Shown in pieces: positions 10,273 through 20,940 of a DNA stretch of 64,000 bases (position 1 is its first letter; each line of letters starts with the position of its first letter). The stretch covers positions 1,550,001 to 1,614,000 of the forward strand of contig JAMXDE010000010.1 in NCBI GenBank assembly GCA_026770025.1, given 5' to 3'. The notes below the pieces were generated by a model, which worked only from the letters and a program-made list of their open reading frames with translations, had not been told where the DNA came from and did not search any database. The position numbers were made by a program, and so were the translations under genes. Origin of the DNA: Craspedostauros australis (Eukaryota; Bacillariophyta; Bacillariophyceae; Mastogloiales; Achnanthaceae).

Positions 10273-11124
10273 CGTTGTACTTATCGTTATGCTCTGGGAT
10301 AAATGGTATCAATGCAGAGGATATCTCTGTGTGGGAGTATCCGCTCTGTTCTTCTCTAGGCTGTACTCCTCCCTATTACAAGGACTGTGCTGTGTTCCTT
10401 TGGTGACAGCCGGTGGAGGCAACTTTAGCAGCCGTGATTGTTTCCTCTCTGGTCGCCTCGTTTTCGCTGTCTCTGATCCTTTTCTCCCGCGGCGCAACAA
10501 GTACATATAGTACAGCTGCTGCTACAATTGATCGTTGTGGTATTGTGGGAGTTGCGAGCAGTGGGGTTGAGCAGTTCTTTCTTCCATGGGACCTCTTCCT
10601 CCTTGCGTTGCTGCGACAAGGTGATCGCTCGATGCCTTTTTTGTGGTTGGTTTCCGTCTCGCCCCTCCAGTCTATTGCTTCACTCTCCATTCTGTTGTTT
10701 GTCATCCGTGCGTTGAAGCCGCTGCAACCGCCTCCACGATTGCCACCTCACGTCATTCTCCCTCTTGTGTGCTGCCTCGTTGATTCACACGTTGCGAATC
10801 CAGGAAACTGCACGATCTGTCGAAATCATTCTTTTCTCTCCGCACAGTCATCCTGACACGTGATCAACACTGTTATTTCGGAAAAGTCATCAACATGTCA
10901 TGACAGAAGGCCTCGAGATCCAGTGAGGTGTAGACACGTGACCTCGCTATGGTAACATACGACTACGAGTAGTTGTGCATGTGCGGTTGCAGGATATTAT
11001 ACGACCTAAACTCTTACTCCACTGAAACATCCCACCCCATAAGCATTCCAAGGTAGAGGAATGACGTTCTTGATTGTCTCAACTTCCATGTTATGGAGCA
11101 TTACTCCACTAATTTATTCGTGCT
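10273..11124. other. Intergenic region, no gene seen
   Basis: About 850 bp upstream of the Sec14-DUF6824 gene and downstream of P5C synthase, both on the minus strand. It probably contains the promoter of the former and the 3' UTR of the latter. The open frames here are Ser/Leu/Cys-rich, lack motifs, and overlap on both strands, so I take them as chance. Confidence 0.55.
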
Positions 11125-14100
11125 CTACATCAACTCCTTGTGCGTGTACTTCTTGGACGCATCCTCGCCCGCAAACTCGGCGACGATGTTGGTGTCGCCC
11201 GATCGCAGCTGCCACTTGGTGGTGAGCAGCCCTTCGACGCCGACAGGACCACGAGCATGGATGCGACCCGTGGAGATGCCCACCTCAGCGCCCAACCCAA
11301 ATCGGAAGCCATCAGCAAATCGCGTCGAGCAGTTCTTGAACACGCAGGCGGCGTCCACGCGTCGCAGGAACTCCTCACCGACGTCGCTCTTGTCATCGCA
11401 GACGATGGATTCGGTGTGCCCGCTGCCGTGCTTGTGTATCCAGTCGATGGCTTCGTCCATGCTCTCCACGACTTCCACCATGCAGGTCAGGTCGCCGTAC
11501 TCGCATTTCATTTGTTGCGACGCATTCTCACACAGCCCCAGCTGCATGGCGGACGGACCGCCCAGACACTTCACTTTAGCGGCACGAAGTCCCATCAATG
11601 TTTGCTCTGCCACACCATTTGTGATCGTCGCCTTGTGCAACAGCACCGTTTCCATGGCGTTGCATGCGGATGGGTAGTCGATCTTGGCATCCACGGCGAT
11701 CTTCTTCGCAGCTTCGGCAGATGCGGATTCATCCACGTACACATGACAGACACCGTCGGCATGCCCGAGCACTGGGATGCGGGTGTTGGTCTTGATGTAT
11801 GAAACGAGCTGGTTGCTGCCGCGTGGGATCACAAGGTCGATCACGTCGTCCAATGCCAGCATATCCGAGACCTGCGTGCGTGTGTGTATATATGTTGGTA
11901 TGTTGCAGTGGGCGAGTGAGTAAGTGCGCGCGTGTTCGTGTGTATCCGAGAGGGTGCCGAATAAAATTCGTGAGAGATCAATTGCTTTGTCTGTGGTCCT
12001 CGCATGTAAAGAAGAAGCGGCAGCACAAGTCGATGGAGGATACAGTGCGGACTTGCGATCAACGTTCAACCAATCAATCAACCAATCAATCAGTCAATCA
12101 ATCAGTCAATCAATCAGTCAATCAATCAAATAGCATGTACGTGAGGACACAGCCGAGGTTTCATTCCACAACACAACGTACCTGACCGCGGCTGGTGATC
12201 AATGCAATGATGTCACGCTTGATCTTTCCGCCGCTGCCGGACTCAATCGCATCCCCGATGACCTTGTGAATCGCCGCGTTGGAATTCAACGCCTCCTTGC
12301 CACCCTTGAGCAAGAGCCCGTTTCCGCTTGCCAGCGACAGCGCCGAGATCTGTGGCATGGAGTCTGGACGTGATTCGAAGATGACCATCAGCACACCAAT
12401 TGGCACAGTGATGAGCGAAAGCTCCATGCCGTCCGCCAACTCCCGCTTGCTCTTCACGACGCCCAGAGGATCTGGAAGCGCTGCCAGCTGTCGCAGTCCC
12501 GATGCCAGCGTCGACAATTTGGCTTCCGTCAGTTTCAGACGCTTCTTGAGCACCATCGCGACTCCATCCTTCTCGGCAGCCTCCAAGTCCAAAGCGTTGG
12601 CGGCCAGCAATTCATCCTTGCGTGCTATGAGCGCTTCTGCGATGGCGACCAGCACGTCCTGGCGCACCTTGTTCGGCATCGCCTGGAGCTTACGGGCCTC
12701 GGTTCGGGCAGCGGAGGCCTTCGCACGCGCTTCTTCGCACACGTTCAAGGCTGCTTCCTGTTCATCGAGATGTCATTGCATTGATGGTCGCGCAGCGCAG
12801 CGTAACGCATTAACGAATTGATCGAGGAGAGTTTCACATGGAAATTGAGAATGTAGTGGGGTGCGACCAATGTCATTCCACAAGCAGAAATCAGCAAATC
12901 AGCAGAACGGCATTGATGTCCCACTGAGACGCAGGATCACTCAACGGAGTCCTCCATCGAGGTTGCCGTAGTCTCCGACACACAAACTGAACATACGATA
13001 CACAGTGCAGCACACTCACCGATAATTCCTTGATGTCAGCGATGGCTTGCCGTTCCAGCGGACTGTCTGGCGTGACGAACATCGTCCCCTTGCTGCCGAA
13101 TTCGTTGCTGGGTCCGAGGACGGCACGCACGGCATTGAGATCCGCTCCCGACGCGACGACACAGGCCTCGCACTTGGCTCCCTCTGCCACGGCGTTGATG
13201 GCAGCTTCGATCTTGGATGCCATGCCACCACGACCTGCGATTGTTGGTATGATCGTCACACACGTTTGGGTGTGCGAATATGGTGGAAGAGTTCATGGCA
13301 TTGACACGAAGAGAGAGAGAGAGAGAGACGGCGCGCGTGTGTGTGTGTGCATGTGTGTGTGCATGCGTGTGGTGAGTTGATGGGAGGAATAGAGCAAGGC
13401 ATTGGCGTAATAGTGATATATGAGCATCCTACCATAGTATCATCCGCAACGACAGAGAGGGACACAGTAATTTACAACAGAACAGACCAATGCGAGTCGG
13501 AATACGCACCTTGAGCACTCTTGGCACCAATGGCAACCTCAGATGTGTTCTGCATGTAGAGATCGAGCATCTTGGCCCCTTTGTTGGTCGGTGGCTGGTC
13601 GTACACCCCATCCACATCCGTGAGCAGCAGGAGGACCTTGGCATCAAAGCTGCGGGCACACAACGCGGCGAGGGAGTCATTGTCGGAGAAGACATCGTCC
13701 GAGGTGTAGCCAGCGTTGGCCGACACGGCGTCGTTCTCGTTGATGATGGGGACGATGCCGAGACTGAGCAGACGCTCGATGGAGTATTTGAGGTTCTTGA
13801 GACGGATCGGATCCGCAAAGTCGGCCTGCGTGACGAGGATCTGCGACGCCGTGACATCGCACTGGCTGAAGAGGTTGCAGTAGAGGCTCATCATCTCGAA
13901 CTGGCCGGCCGCGGCGCAGGCGGAGTCGTAGTGCTTCTTCTTCTCCTGCGCCGTGTGCGGACGTTCTTTGGCATGCAGCAAGGAATTGAAGCTGAGGCGC
14001 GACGACATGGATACGCCGCCGTACATTGCCGCTTCGGCTGCCTGCTGCGCGGCCTGCGACATGTTGCTCATGTCGTTGAAGGACTTCATCATGTTGTGCT

Positions 14101-14320
14101 GCTTGCCCAGCAGACGCTTGCCCATGCCGACGGCGCCCGAGCTGACGAAGATGACCTGCACGCCGCGGGCTTTGAGCTCGCTGATCTGCTCCGCGATGGC
14201 ACCCACGCGCGTCAGCGATGGTCGCCCATCCTCGTTCGTCACAACGGACGTGCCGGCCTTGACGCAGACGCGTTCGGCACGGCGCAAGGCGGCGCGGGAT
14301 TTCATTTCAGTCGATGGCAT
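11125..14320 (-). CDS. P5CS: Delta-1-pyrroline-5-carboxylate synthase (glutamate 5-kinase + glutamyl-phosphate reductase)
   Basis: Bifunctional enzyme of proline synthesis: the N-terminal half phosphorylates glutamate with ATP and the C-terminal half reduces the phosphate with NADPH to glutamate semialdehyde/P5C. Four exons: 14320-13510, 13234-13020, 12757-12182, 11871-11125. All three introns have GT-AG ends (donors GTGCGT, GTGAGT, GTACGT) and phases that fit, giving 782 residues, the usual size for eukaryotic P5CS. The kinase part shows VCVKAGTSVVTNEDG, VIFVSSGAVGMGKRLL, INENDAVS, FSDNDSLAA, LLLTDVDGVYD and, across intron 1, GRGGMASKIEAA. The reductase part shows IFESRPDSMPQISALSLASG, LKGGKEA, VIPRGSNQLV and the active-site cysteine in KIDYPSACNAME. 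The frame extends 55 codons further upstream to an ATG at 14485; I chose 14320 because the extension is Thr/Arg/Ser low-complexity, though a targeting leader cannot be excluded. Confidence 0.95.
12065..12131. repeat. Short tandem repeat in P5CS intron 3
   Basis: About five units of CAATCAATCAGT (12 bp), with the first units carrying CAACC variants. The array lies wholly inside the third intron of the P5C synthase gene, about 50 bp from its donor site. Confidence 0.9.
13310..13372. repeat. GA and GT microsatellites in P5CS intron 1
   Basis: A run of GA dinucleotides is followed directly by GT/GC-rich dinucleotides (GTGTGTGTGTGCATGTGTGTGTGC). It sits inside intron 1 of the P5C synthase gene; on the coding strand the CT part could add to a pyrimidine-rich intron. 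Confidence 0.85.
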
Positions 14321-15108
14321 GGTGTGACGAGGTTGTGAGCTTCTTCCTCTGCTTCTTCTGTTTCTTCTGCTTCTTCGTCTTGTGCTTTTTATGATTGTTG
14401 TAATTGTTGTTAACGTTGTTGTTGTGAATTCGAGTGCGATCAGTGTGACTTCTGGTCGCAGTGATGATTGTGAGGGTAGCGGCAACGGCGGCGACGATGA
14501 GGAAGGTGGCCGTCAGTATTCCGTTCTGGTTGGAGGTCGCATGGGGACACGCAACGAGGAAAGAGATGACCTGTTGTGCTCTCGGCATCAGTTGCGGGTT
14601 CTTCGTGTGAGGTTGTGTGGTTGTTGTTGTGCGGATGAGTGATGTCTTGTGTCATGTGGGTCGCAGGTTTGGGATACGTTGAGTCCATTCAGTCTAAGAC
14701 GCGTGTCGGACTCGACGGAATCGGAGATACCCACACAGACAAATTCCTATTTCCCACGGGTATTACACACCCGATATGCACTTTCACACAGCCACACAGA
14801 CATGATATCCGTTGGCGGTTGGAAAAATTGCGCGAAAGATTCCGGCAGAGATGAGGAAAGCCATTGTTTGTGCTGGGAAGCCTGATTGTTCATGTCGGCA
14901 GCTCTCTGCCGTTGCCATTGCCATTATTGTCATCTCTCTGCTGTTCTCCCCATTGTCAAATTGGTGAATGAGAGTGAAGCGAAATACGCATAGCAAGGTG
15001 TTGATCACGATAGAAGGGGTGTGTCAAGATTTGCGGTGAGACAAGCAAGATCAGGCGGTGGTAACCCAATCTTGCTGTCACTCTCCACCCGCCACATCTG
15101 CCAGCCTC
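14321..15108. other. Divergent intergenic region
   Basis: 788 bp between the divergent P5C synthase (-) and double-SET (+) genes; it should hold both promoters and 5' UTRs. The part next to P5CS is a Lys/Thr/Asn codon-like low-complexity run that could also be an N-terminal extension of P5CS. I see no separate gene. Confidence 0.5.
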
Positions 15109-18100
15109 ATGACGTTGACAATGAAAATCCCAATGACGATACACTACGCCGCGACGCTGTGCGTGGCGTGCATCCTCGTTTCCACAGCATGCGCGGCATC
15201 CACAACGAACGATCCGATGCAGCAATGCGGACTGTTCCTGGCCGAATCGTCCATCCCCAACGCCGGCTGGGGCGTCTACACGGGCGTGGATCGCGAGGAG
15301 GAGGACGTGATCGATCCGCTGGACATCGTCATTCAGATGGTGGACATGAAGCGGGTGGAGCAGATGCGCGTTCCCAAGATGGATCGACCGGCCGTCATCC
15401 CAAGATGCAAGCTGCGGGAGTACTACTGGTCGGCCGAGACGTCCTTCGCGACGTACGATGCGTTGGAGGAAGTGCAGAGCGTCGTGCCTGGCATGGGGAT
15501 GATGACCAACAGCCATCCCGGGCTCAACAATATCCACTACGAGGGTACCGACATCCGCAACTACGATGGCTTCGTGCTGGACGATGATTTAGCGGAGGAG
15601 GAGGAGGATGAGACTAGTATGGGTACGAATGGCGACAAGCAGCGCGACAGCGACCTGCAGCCACCGTATCGCAACAACGGGGCATACACGCACTACACCA
15701 AGCAGTCCTTTTCCGTGCAGACAAAAATACCGGCGGGACACGAGCTCTTTGTGGGCTACGGCGACGGCTGGTTTCGATCGCGGGGTTGGATGTTCGGCGA
15801 CGACTTTCCACTCGAAAACAACTTCCGAAGCGTGGATTCGCTCACGGCCGCCTTTCGGCAATGCGCGCAAGATGGCAAGGCAACGTACGCGTCCGACCTG
15901 TGGCAAGTCACGAAAGACATCCTGCAGGAATTGGAACTGCAACCGCGCACGCTGCGTGCCATGCCAGACAAGCACGAGGACGCCGTGTCCTTGGGTGGCA
16001 AATCGTCGGCATACCTCAAGGTGCCCAACGCCATTCGCCCGCTTGAGTGGTTATTCGACAATGGCTACTGCATGGACTTCATCCGACCGAAGGTGTCGAC
16101 GATTCCGCATGCTGGCTTGGGTGCATTCGCCAGGCTCGACCTGCCCAAGGGCACCGTCGTGTCACCCGCGCCGTTGGTTCCCATCTCACGGTACCACGTG
16201 GACATGTACATATTAGAGGGCACCACGAATGCCATACTATGGGAAGGCAACCAGCTGCTGCTCAACTACGCCTATGGACATCCTGATTCATCATTGCTGC
16301 TCTTTCCGTCAGGTTCGGCCGTCAACCTCATCAACCACGCGACGCACAACCAGACGACGCCGAACGTCAAGCTGCAATGGAGCAAGTTCACGGCGATGGA
16401 CCATGCCGACGATTTTGAAAGGGCGGTGGAGGATCTGCTGGAGAACAAGACGTCCCTCGTCATGGAGGTGGTTGCCATTCGGGATATCGCGGAAGGCGAG
16501 GAGATACTGCTGGATTACGGCGATGCGTGGCAGACGGCGTGGGATCAGCATCAGCAGCAGTTGCAACAGGAATCCGAAGAGGCTGGACGACAGCGGCAAC
16601 AAGAGGGAGGCTTGTGGATGAGTCACAAGGGAGCGTCGAAGACAACGAATTACACATCCGGCTGGACCTTCCATCAGCTGGAACCGTACAGGACACGGTC
16701 AGATCGTTATCCACGCGAAACGAAGTATCCAGACAACATCGAAGTTCGGTGCGTCGTACCTTTCGATGAAGATGCTGTTGTTCGATCATCATCAGATGAA
16801 GATAATGACGACGATGATGATGACGATGATGAATCAGACCAAGCTGATCCACAGCATGTGAGATGGAACTCGAATCTGCGATGGTGGGATCTCAGAGACT
16901 CGTTGGCATGCACTTTGCTTGTGAGCAAGGTTGACGACGAAGCTTCATCGGATGATCCATTTGGCGAGAGTTACGTGTACAAAGTCAAAGTCAAAGATGA
17001 CGATGGCAACATATGGTATGTGGACGGTGTCGAACCACGTGCCATCCACTTTGTGGATAGACCGTACACGGCACCGCAATACCAACGCGACGCATTCCGC
17101 AAGGAAGTCCAAATCCCCGACGCCTTGTTCCCGGCAAAGTGGAGGGACATCGGACAAGCGAAGTCCAAGTGTGGTCTGTACATGGCCGAGTCCTCCATCC
17201 CCAACAGCGGTCTGGGCATGTTCACGACACGCGAAATCCGCAAGGATACCAAAATATTCTCAGGCGACGTCGTGGTGGTTGTGGAGGACGTGGACGAGAA
17301 CATGAAGTTGCTGGAGCAAAAGACTGGTCGGAGGCCGCAATCCTGGGATGACTCTTCCTGGTTGCTGGATAGCTACTACTGGAACGCAGGCCATGGTCGA
17401 GGCACGCACGAGGCGGATGATGTGGAGTGCATCGTGCCAGGTATCGGCATGCTGGCGAATTCACACACAGGTGCGTCTGAACAATGTGTTGCATGTATCC
17501 GTCGTTTGATGGTTTGTTTGCTGTGTCCGCCATGTGTTCTGATCACGTACTCGTACCTACAACACAAATGATTGTGCAGGCCGTGAGATATTATGCCCCC
17601 TTTTCACATTTCATACCCTCCTCCTCCTGGAACTTGCAACTGCTTCACCTCCCGCTTGCCTCACGCTCATTTCTCTTCTCTCTGTATCTTCACACCCGCG
17701 TGAACGTCACAACCGACCGAACGACTCGTGTTTCTTCGTTTTGGTATCATGCAGGCCTCGTCAACGCGGCGATGAAGGCACCCACGCTGGTTCATCATCA
17801 TCATCACCACGATAATCCCGGATATGGCGCACACACGCATTTCCATGATGTGCACTATCTGGCCACGACCACCATAGAGGCAGGTGCTGAGATCTTTGAC
17901 GAATACGGCGACAGTTGGTTCATCAACCGCGAGCCCGTGCTGGGCATGATCCCCCTCAGTGCCGATTTTGCGCGCTCAGACACCTTCCTTGGGCGGTACT
18001 TGCGTGTGGCACGGCACGAAGACCGCCACGCTCGTGATTTGTGGAATGTCACCAGGAGTCTGCTGGAGGAATGGAATCACAGACCGCGCGTCAACATAGC

Positions 18101-19295
18101 CCTGCCAAAGGACTTTGACGACATTCCACAGTTTGAGAGCTTGGGATCGGCCAAGTGCTCCATCGACCATCGGTTACGTTCCGACGAGTGGCTGGAGGCG
18201 AATGGGCGATGCATTGACAACATGAAACCTGGACGATCCAACAATCCGAATGCAGGCATGGGTGCATTTGCAACGCGATCCCTCAGCCAAGGGATGGTGA
18301 TTTCGCCAGCGCCGCTCATCCATCTCCACCGAGACAACATGAAGGTGTTCTTTTCGAAGGATTCGGACGACCCGGACGCGGACGTGAAGTACCTGCGAGA
18401 ACAGCAGCTTCTGAACTACTGCTTCGGTCATGAATCGTCCAACTTGCTCCTCTTCCCGTACGCGCCCGTGTTCAACTACGTCAACCATGACGGAAAGGAC
18501 TTCAATGCCAGGCTCCAATGGTCCACGATGTCATCGCACAAGACGGCATGGCTGGATCGCTCACCCGATGACATTCTGACGGAGCCCTTCGCTGGCTTGA
18601 TCATGGAGCTTGTGGCCACCCGCGACATCCGGGAAGGCGAGGAGGTGCTGATCGATTACGGACCGCGTTGGGAGTCCGCCTGGCGCAAGCACGTCGACCA
18701 GTGGGACCCGAAGCAGTTCGATTTTCGCTTCCAGGCTGCCCAGTTGAACGACTGGTTGGATTGGATCGAGGTGGACCATGGGCAGTACTTGGTAAGGTCA
18801 GCAGGCGGCGGCAATGGCGGCAGCAGCAACAACAACACCGGTAGTGAAGGCGACGATGAAGTGCAGGATTTGATGGAGAGCGTGTTCATGGCGTGTTACA
18901 TGAGCGACATTGAGCACCGACCCTTCACAGAGTCCGTTGATGTCGTGTACACTCCGACTTACTCGTGGAAAGGCGAGGTAGGGCTGTTCGACCAGATCTA
19001 CGATTTGCTCGGCTGTCGGGTCTTGTCCAGACAGCTGCCACCCGACGCTCACCTCCGCAAGAACACCGTGTCTCCAGCCGAGGTGACGTACACAGTGAAG
19101 ATGTTTGACATCTACGACGACGAGGAGGAAAGCGAGTTTTGGATTGTGGAGGGGGTCCCGAGGAGGGCTATCGAGATGTTCGACTTCAAGTACAAGTCCA
19201 GCATGTTCCGGCCCGGTGCCTTCCGCCACGAGATCGATCTCCCCGACGGTATGATCCCCTCAGCATGGCGTGATGTCGACAAAAGCCAGGTCTGA
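15109..19295 (+). CDS. Tandemly duplicated double-SET-domain protein with signal peptide
   Basis: Two exons (15109-17470, 17755-19295) joined in phase 1 across a 284-bp GT-AG intron (donor GTGCGT, acceptor ATGCAG) give 1300 residues. A hydrophobic leader (IHYAATLCVACILVSTACAA) suggests entry to the secretory route. The mature part is an A-B-C block repeated twice. A units (about 39-220 and 687-842) start CGLFLAESSIPNAGWG or CGLYMAESSIPNSGLG and end in YGDGWF or EYGDSWF. B units (about 324-475 and 945-1095) carry classic SET signatures: GLGAF or GMGAF, then INHATHNQTTPN or VNHDGKDFN, then EGEEILLDYG or EGEEVLIDYG. C units (about 540-685 and 1160-1300) end RDAFRKEVQIPD...AKWRD and PGAFRHEIDLPD...SAWRD. 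SET domains usually methylate protein lysines; the substrate is unknown, and a secretory leader makes histones an unlikely target. Acidic and Gln-rich linkers separate the units. The start is the first ATG of the frame; the leader supports it. Confidence 0.88.
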
Positions 19296-19857
19296 GTGCT
19301 AAAGGGATCACGTGTATAGTACTCGTATTGGTAACTTTGCCGTTGCTGACTGCGCTGCCATGACCACTGCTCCCCTTGGTGGTAATAGTGGTACGACCTC
19401 AACATCCTGGTGTTGTTTGGTCAAGGTTCTCCTCACCCCAGCCGACGGGTTCTCATTCCTTGTTCGAACACATCCAGACGGATGCGAACCCATCAACAAC
19501 CAGAATAAATTAGTCTGCAATCTCTTTTAACCCCAGGCTCCCATATGTGGTTGTTGTAACATTAAAATGGGACACACTGATCGTCCAAAAAGCGTATCTT
19601 TTGTTGTGTTCTGTTCTGTGATGTGTGATGTGTGTTGGCACATCCTTGCGTCCATCGGAACAAACTGAAGCAAACCAAAGTAAAGCAAGACAAACGCTTC
19701 ATCTGTATCCATCACATCTGCGTCGGCACGAACATACAGAGGATCGGCAAACTCGGGAAGAAATCTGTGACAGAAGGATCTCATCGATCCCATCCATCTC
19801 GTTGGAGCGCATTAAAGTGCGTCAGATCTGAGCATCTCCCACCAACCACACGCCGTC
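19296..19857. other. Intergenic region, no gene seen
   Basis: 562 bp between two genes on the plus strand, presumably the 3' UTR of the SET gene and the promoter of the plastid-targeted gene. No coding frame or RNA gene is evident. Confidence 0.55.
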
Positions 19858-20940
19858 ATGTCGCCATTCAGCAGAATCGTGCTTGGCCTGCTGCTCGCAG
19901 CGTCCTCGCCGGCCTCCGCATTCAATGCTCTGTTGGACGTCAAGCACGGGTGCTTCCATCGCACCCATCTCATTCTTCCACCGCGCTTCGCGCCATCCCA
20001 GTCACTCGTGCCGTATGCGACTTCACCAACGACGACATGTCTCCATGCAATGGATGATGGCGATGCAAATGAAGCGGCGCAGCACTATCAAGCACGCAAC
20101 GAGCAGAAACTAGAGAAGGTCGTGCGCAAGTTCCTCCCATCCCGCCAACGACTTGCCAAAGTGTTAATCTGCACCGTGGCCTCATTGCTTCTCCTTTTCT
20201 TCATGTCACCAACCATGACTCCATCCAGCACAGTCGCCAACGCCAGGTTGGACGCATCGACACGATCGGCCGCGAAGGTGTCGCACTTCCTCACCAGCCG
20301 AGGCACGTTGGACATCGGCCGCGCCAAGATGAGACTGGAAGGGCTGCAGTCGTACGGCACCATCTGCGCCCTGCTCATGAACGCCTGCCTGCGGCTGAGC
20401 ACCTCCATCAAGGAACCATCCGATGCGAAGCTCAACACGCGCCGCTCACGATTCCACCGAGCCATCTACGCCATCTTCACGCTTTGCGTCATTTCCAGCG
20501 TCATCTTCGGCAGCTACACGACCATCGTCTTCACCATGATCTCGCTGTACTCGAAGCAAGCCTTGGGACGCGGCCTCGATGAAGGGTTCTTGAACTTCTA
20601 CGAGGCGACGCACGTGTTCCGCGACTCCGGCTTCCGTTCCTTCTTGTACTGCTTGATCGGATTCCAAGGCGCCTTCATTCTGGGCCTCATCCTGCAGCTC
20701 GATCCTGGCACCATCGAGTCTCTTGGCATGTTCAACAAGGATGGCGACAACGACAGCGACAGACGCAGCGATGTCGTAATTACGGATGCCCGCAACAAAC
20801 AGATGAAGTTGCTCCGGCGCATGAACATGCGGAGGGTGGCGATGGTCGGACTAGCGGCAACCGCCGCCTTTGTCTCATTCTGGCGCTGGTCCACGGTGAT
20901 GCAGCTGGCGAACAGATTCATTTACTCCATCCAAGACTGA
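19858..20940 (+). CDS. Predicted plastid-targeted membrane protein, unknown function
   Basis: A 360-residue frame with an ATG start. The N-terminus is a signal peptide (IVLGLLLAASSPASA) cut before Phe-Asn-Ala, giving the SASA-F junction that marks nuclear-encoded plastid proteins in diatoms (ASAFAP motif), followed by a His/Arg/Ser-rich transit-peptide-like stretch. Four hydrophobic segments follow at about 103-120, 201-232, 260-282 and 326-345, so it is likely an integral membrane protein of the plastid. Conserved-looking text lies between segments 2 and 3 (SKQALGRGLDEGFLNFYEAT). I do not recognise a family with a known role. It follows the SET gene on the same strand, but nothing ties the two together. 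Confidence 0.8.
   Translation: MSPFSRIVLGLLLAASSPASAFNALLDVKHGCFHRTHLILPPRFAPSQSLVPYATSPTTTCLHAMDDGDANEAAQHYQARNEQKLEKVVRKFLPSRQRLAKVLICTVASLLLLFFMSPTMTPSSTVANARLDASTRSAAKVSHFLTSRGTLDIGRAKMRLEGLQSYGTICALLMNACLRLSTSIKEPSDAKLNTRRSRFHRAIYAIFTLCVISSVIFGSYTTIVFTMISLYSKQALGRGLDEGFLNFYEATHVFRDSGFRSFLYCLIGFQGAFILGLILQLDPGTIESLGMFNKDGDNDSDRRSDVVITDARNKQMKLLRRMNMRRVAMVGLAATAAFVSFWRWSTVMQLANRFIYSIQD

Noticed and set aside
14321..14485. In-frame N-terminal extension of P5C synthase
   Set aside because: 55 Thr/Arg/Ser-rich codons could be a targeting leader, but composition looks like 5' UTR and the ATG at 14320 gives the normal N-terminus; kept only as an alternative.
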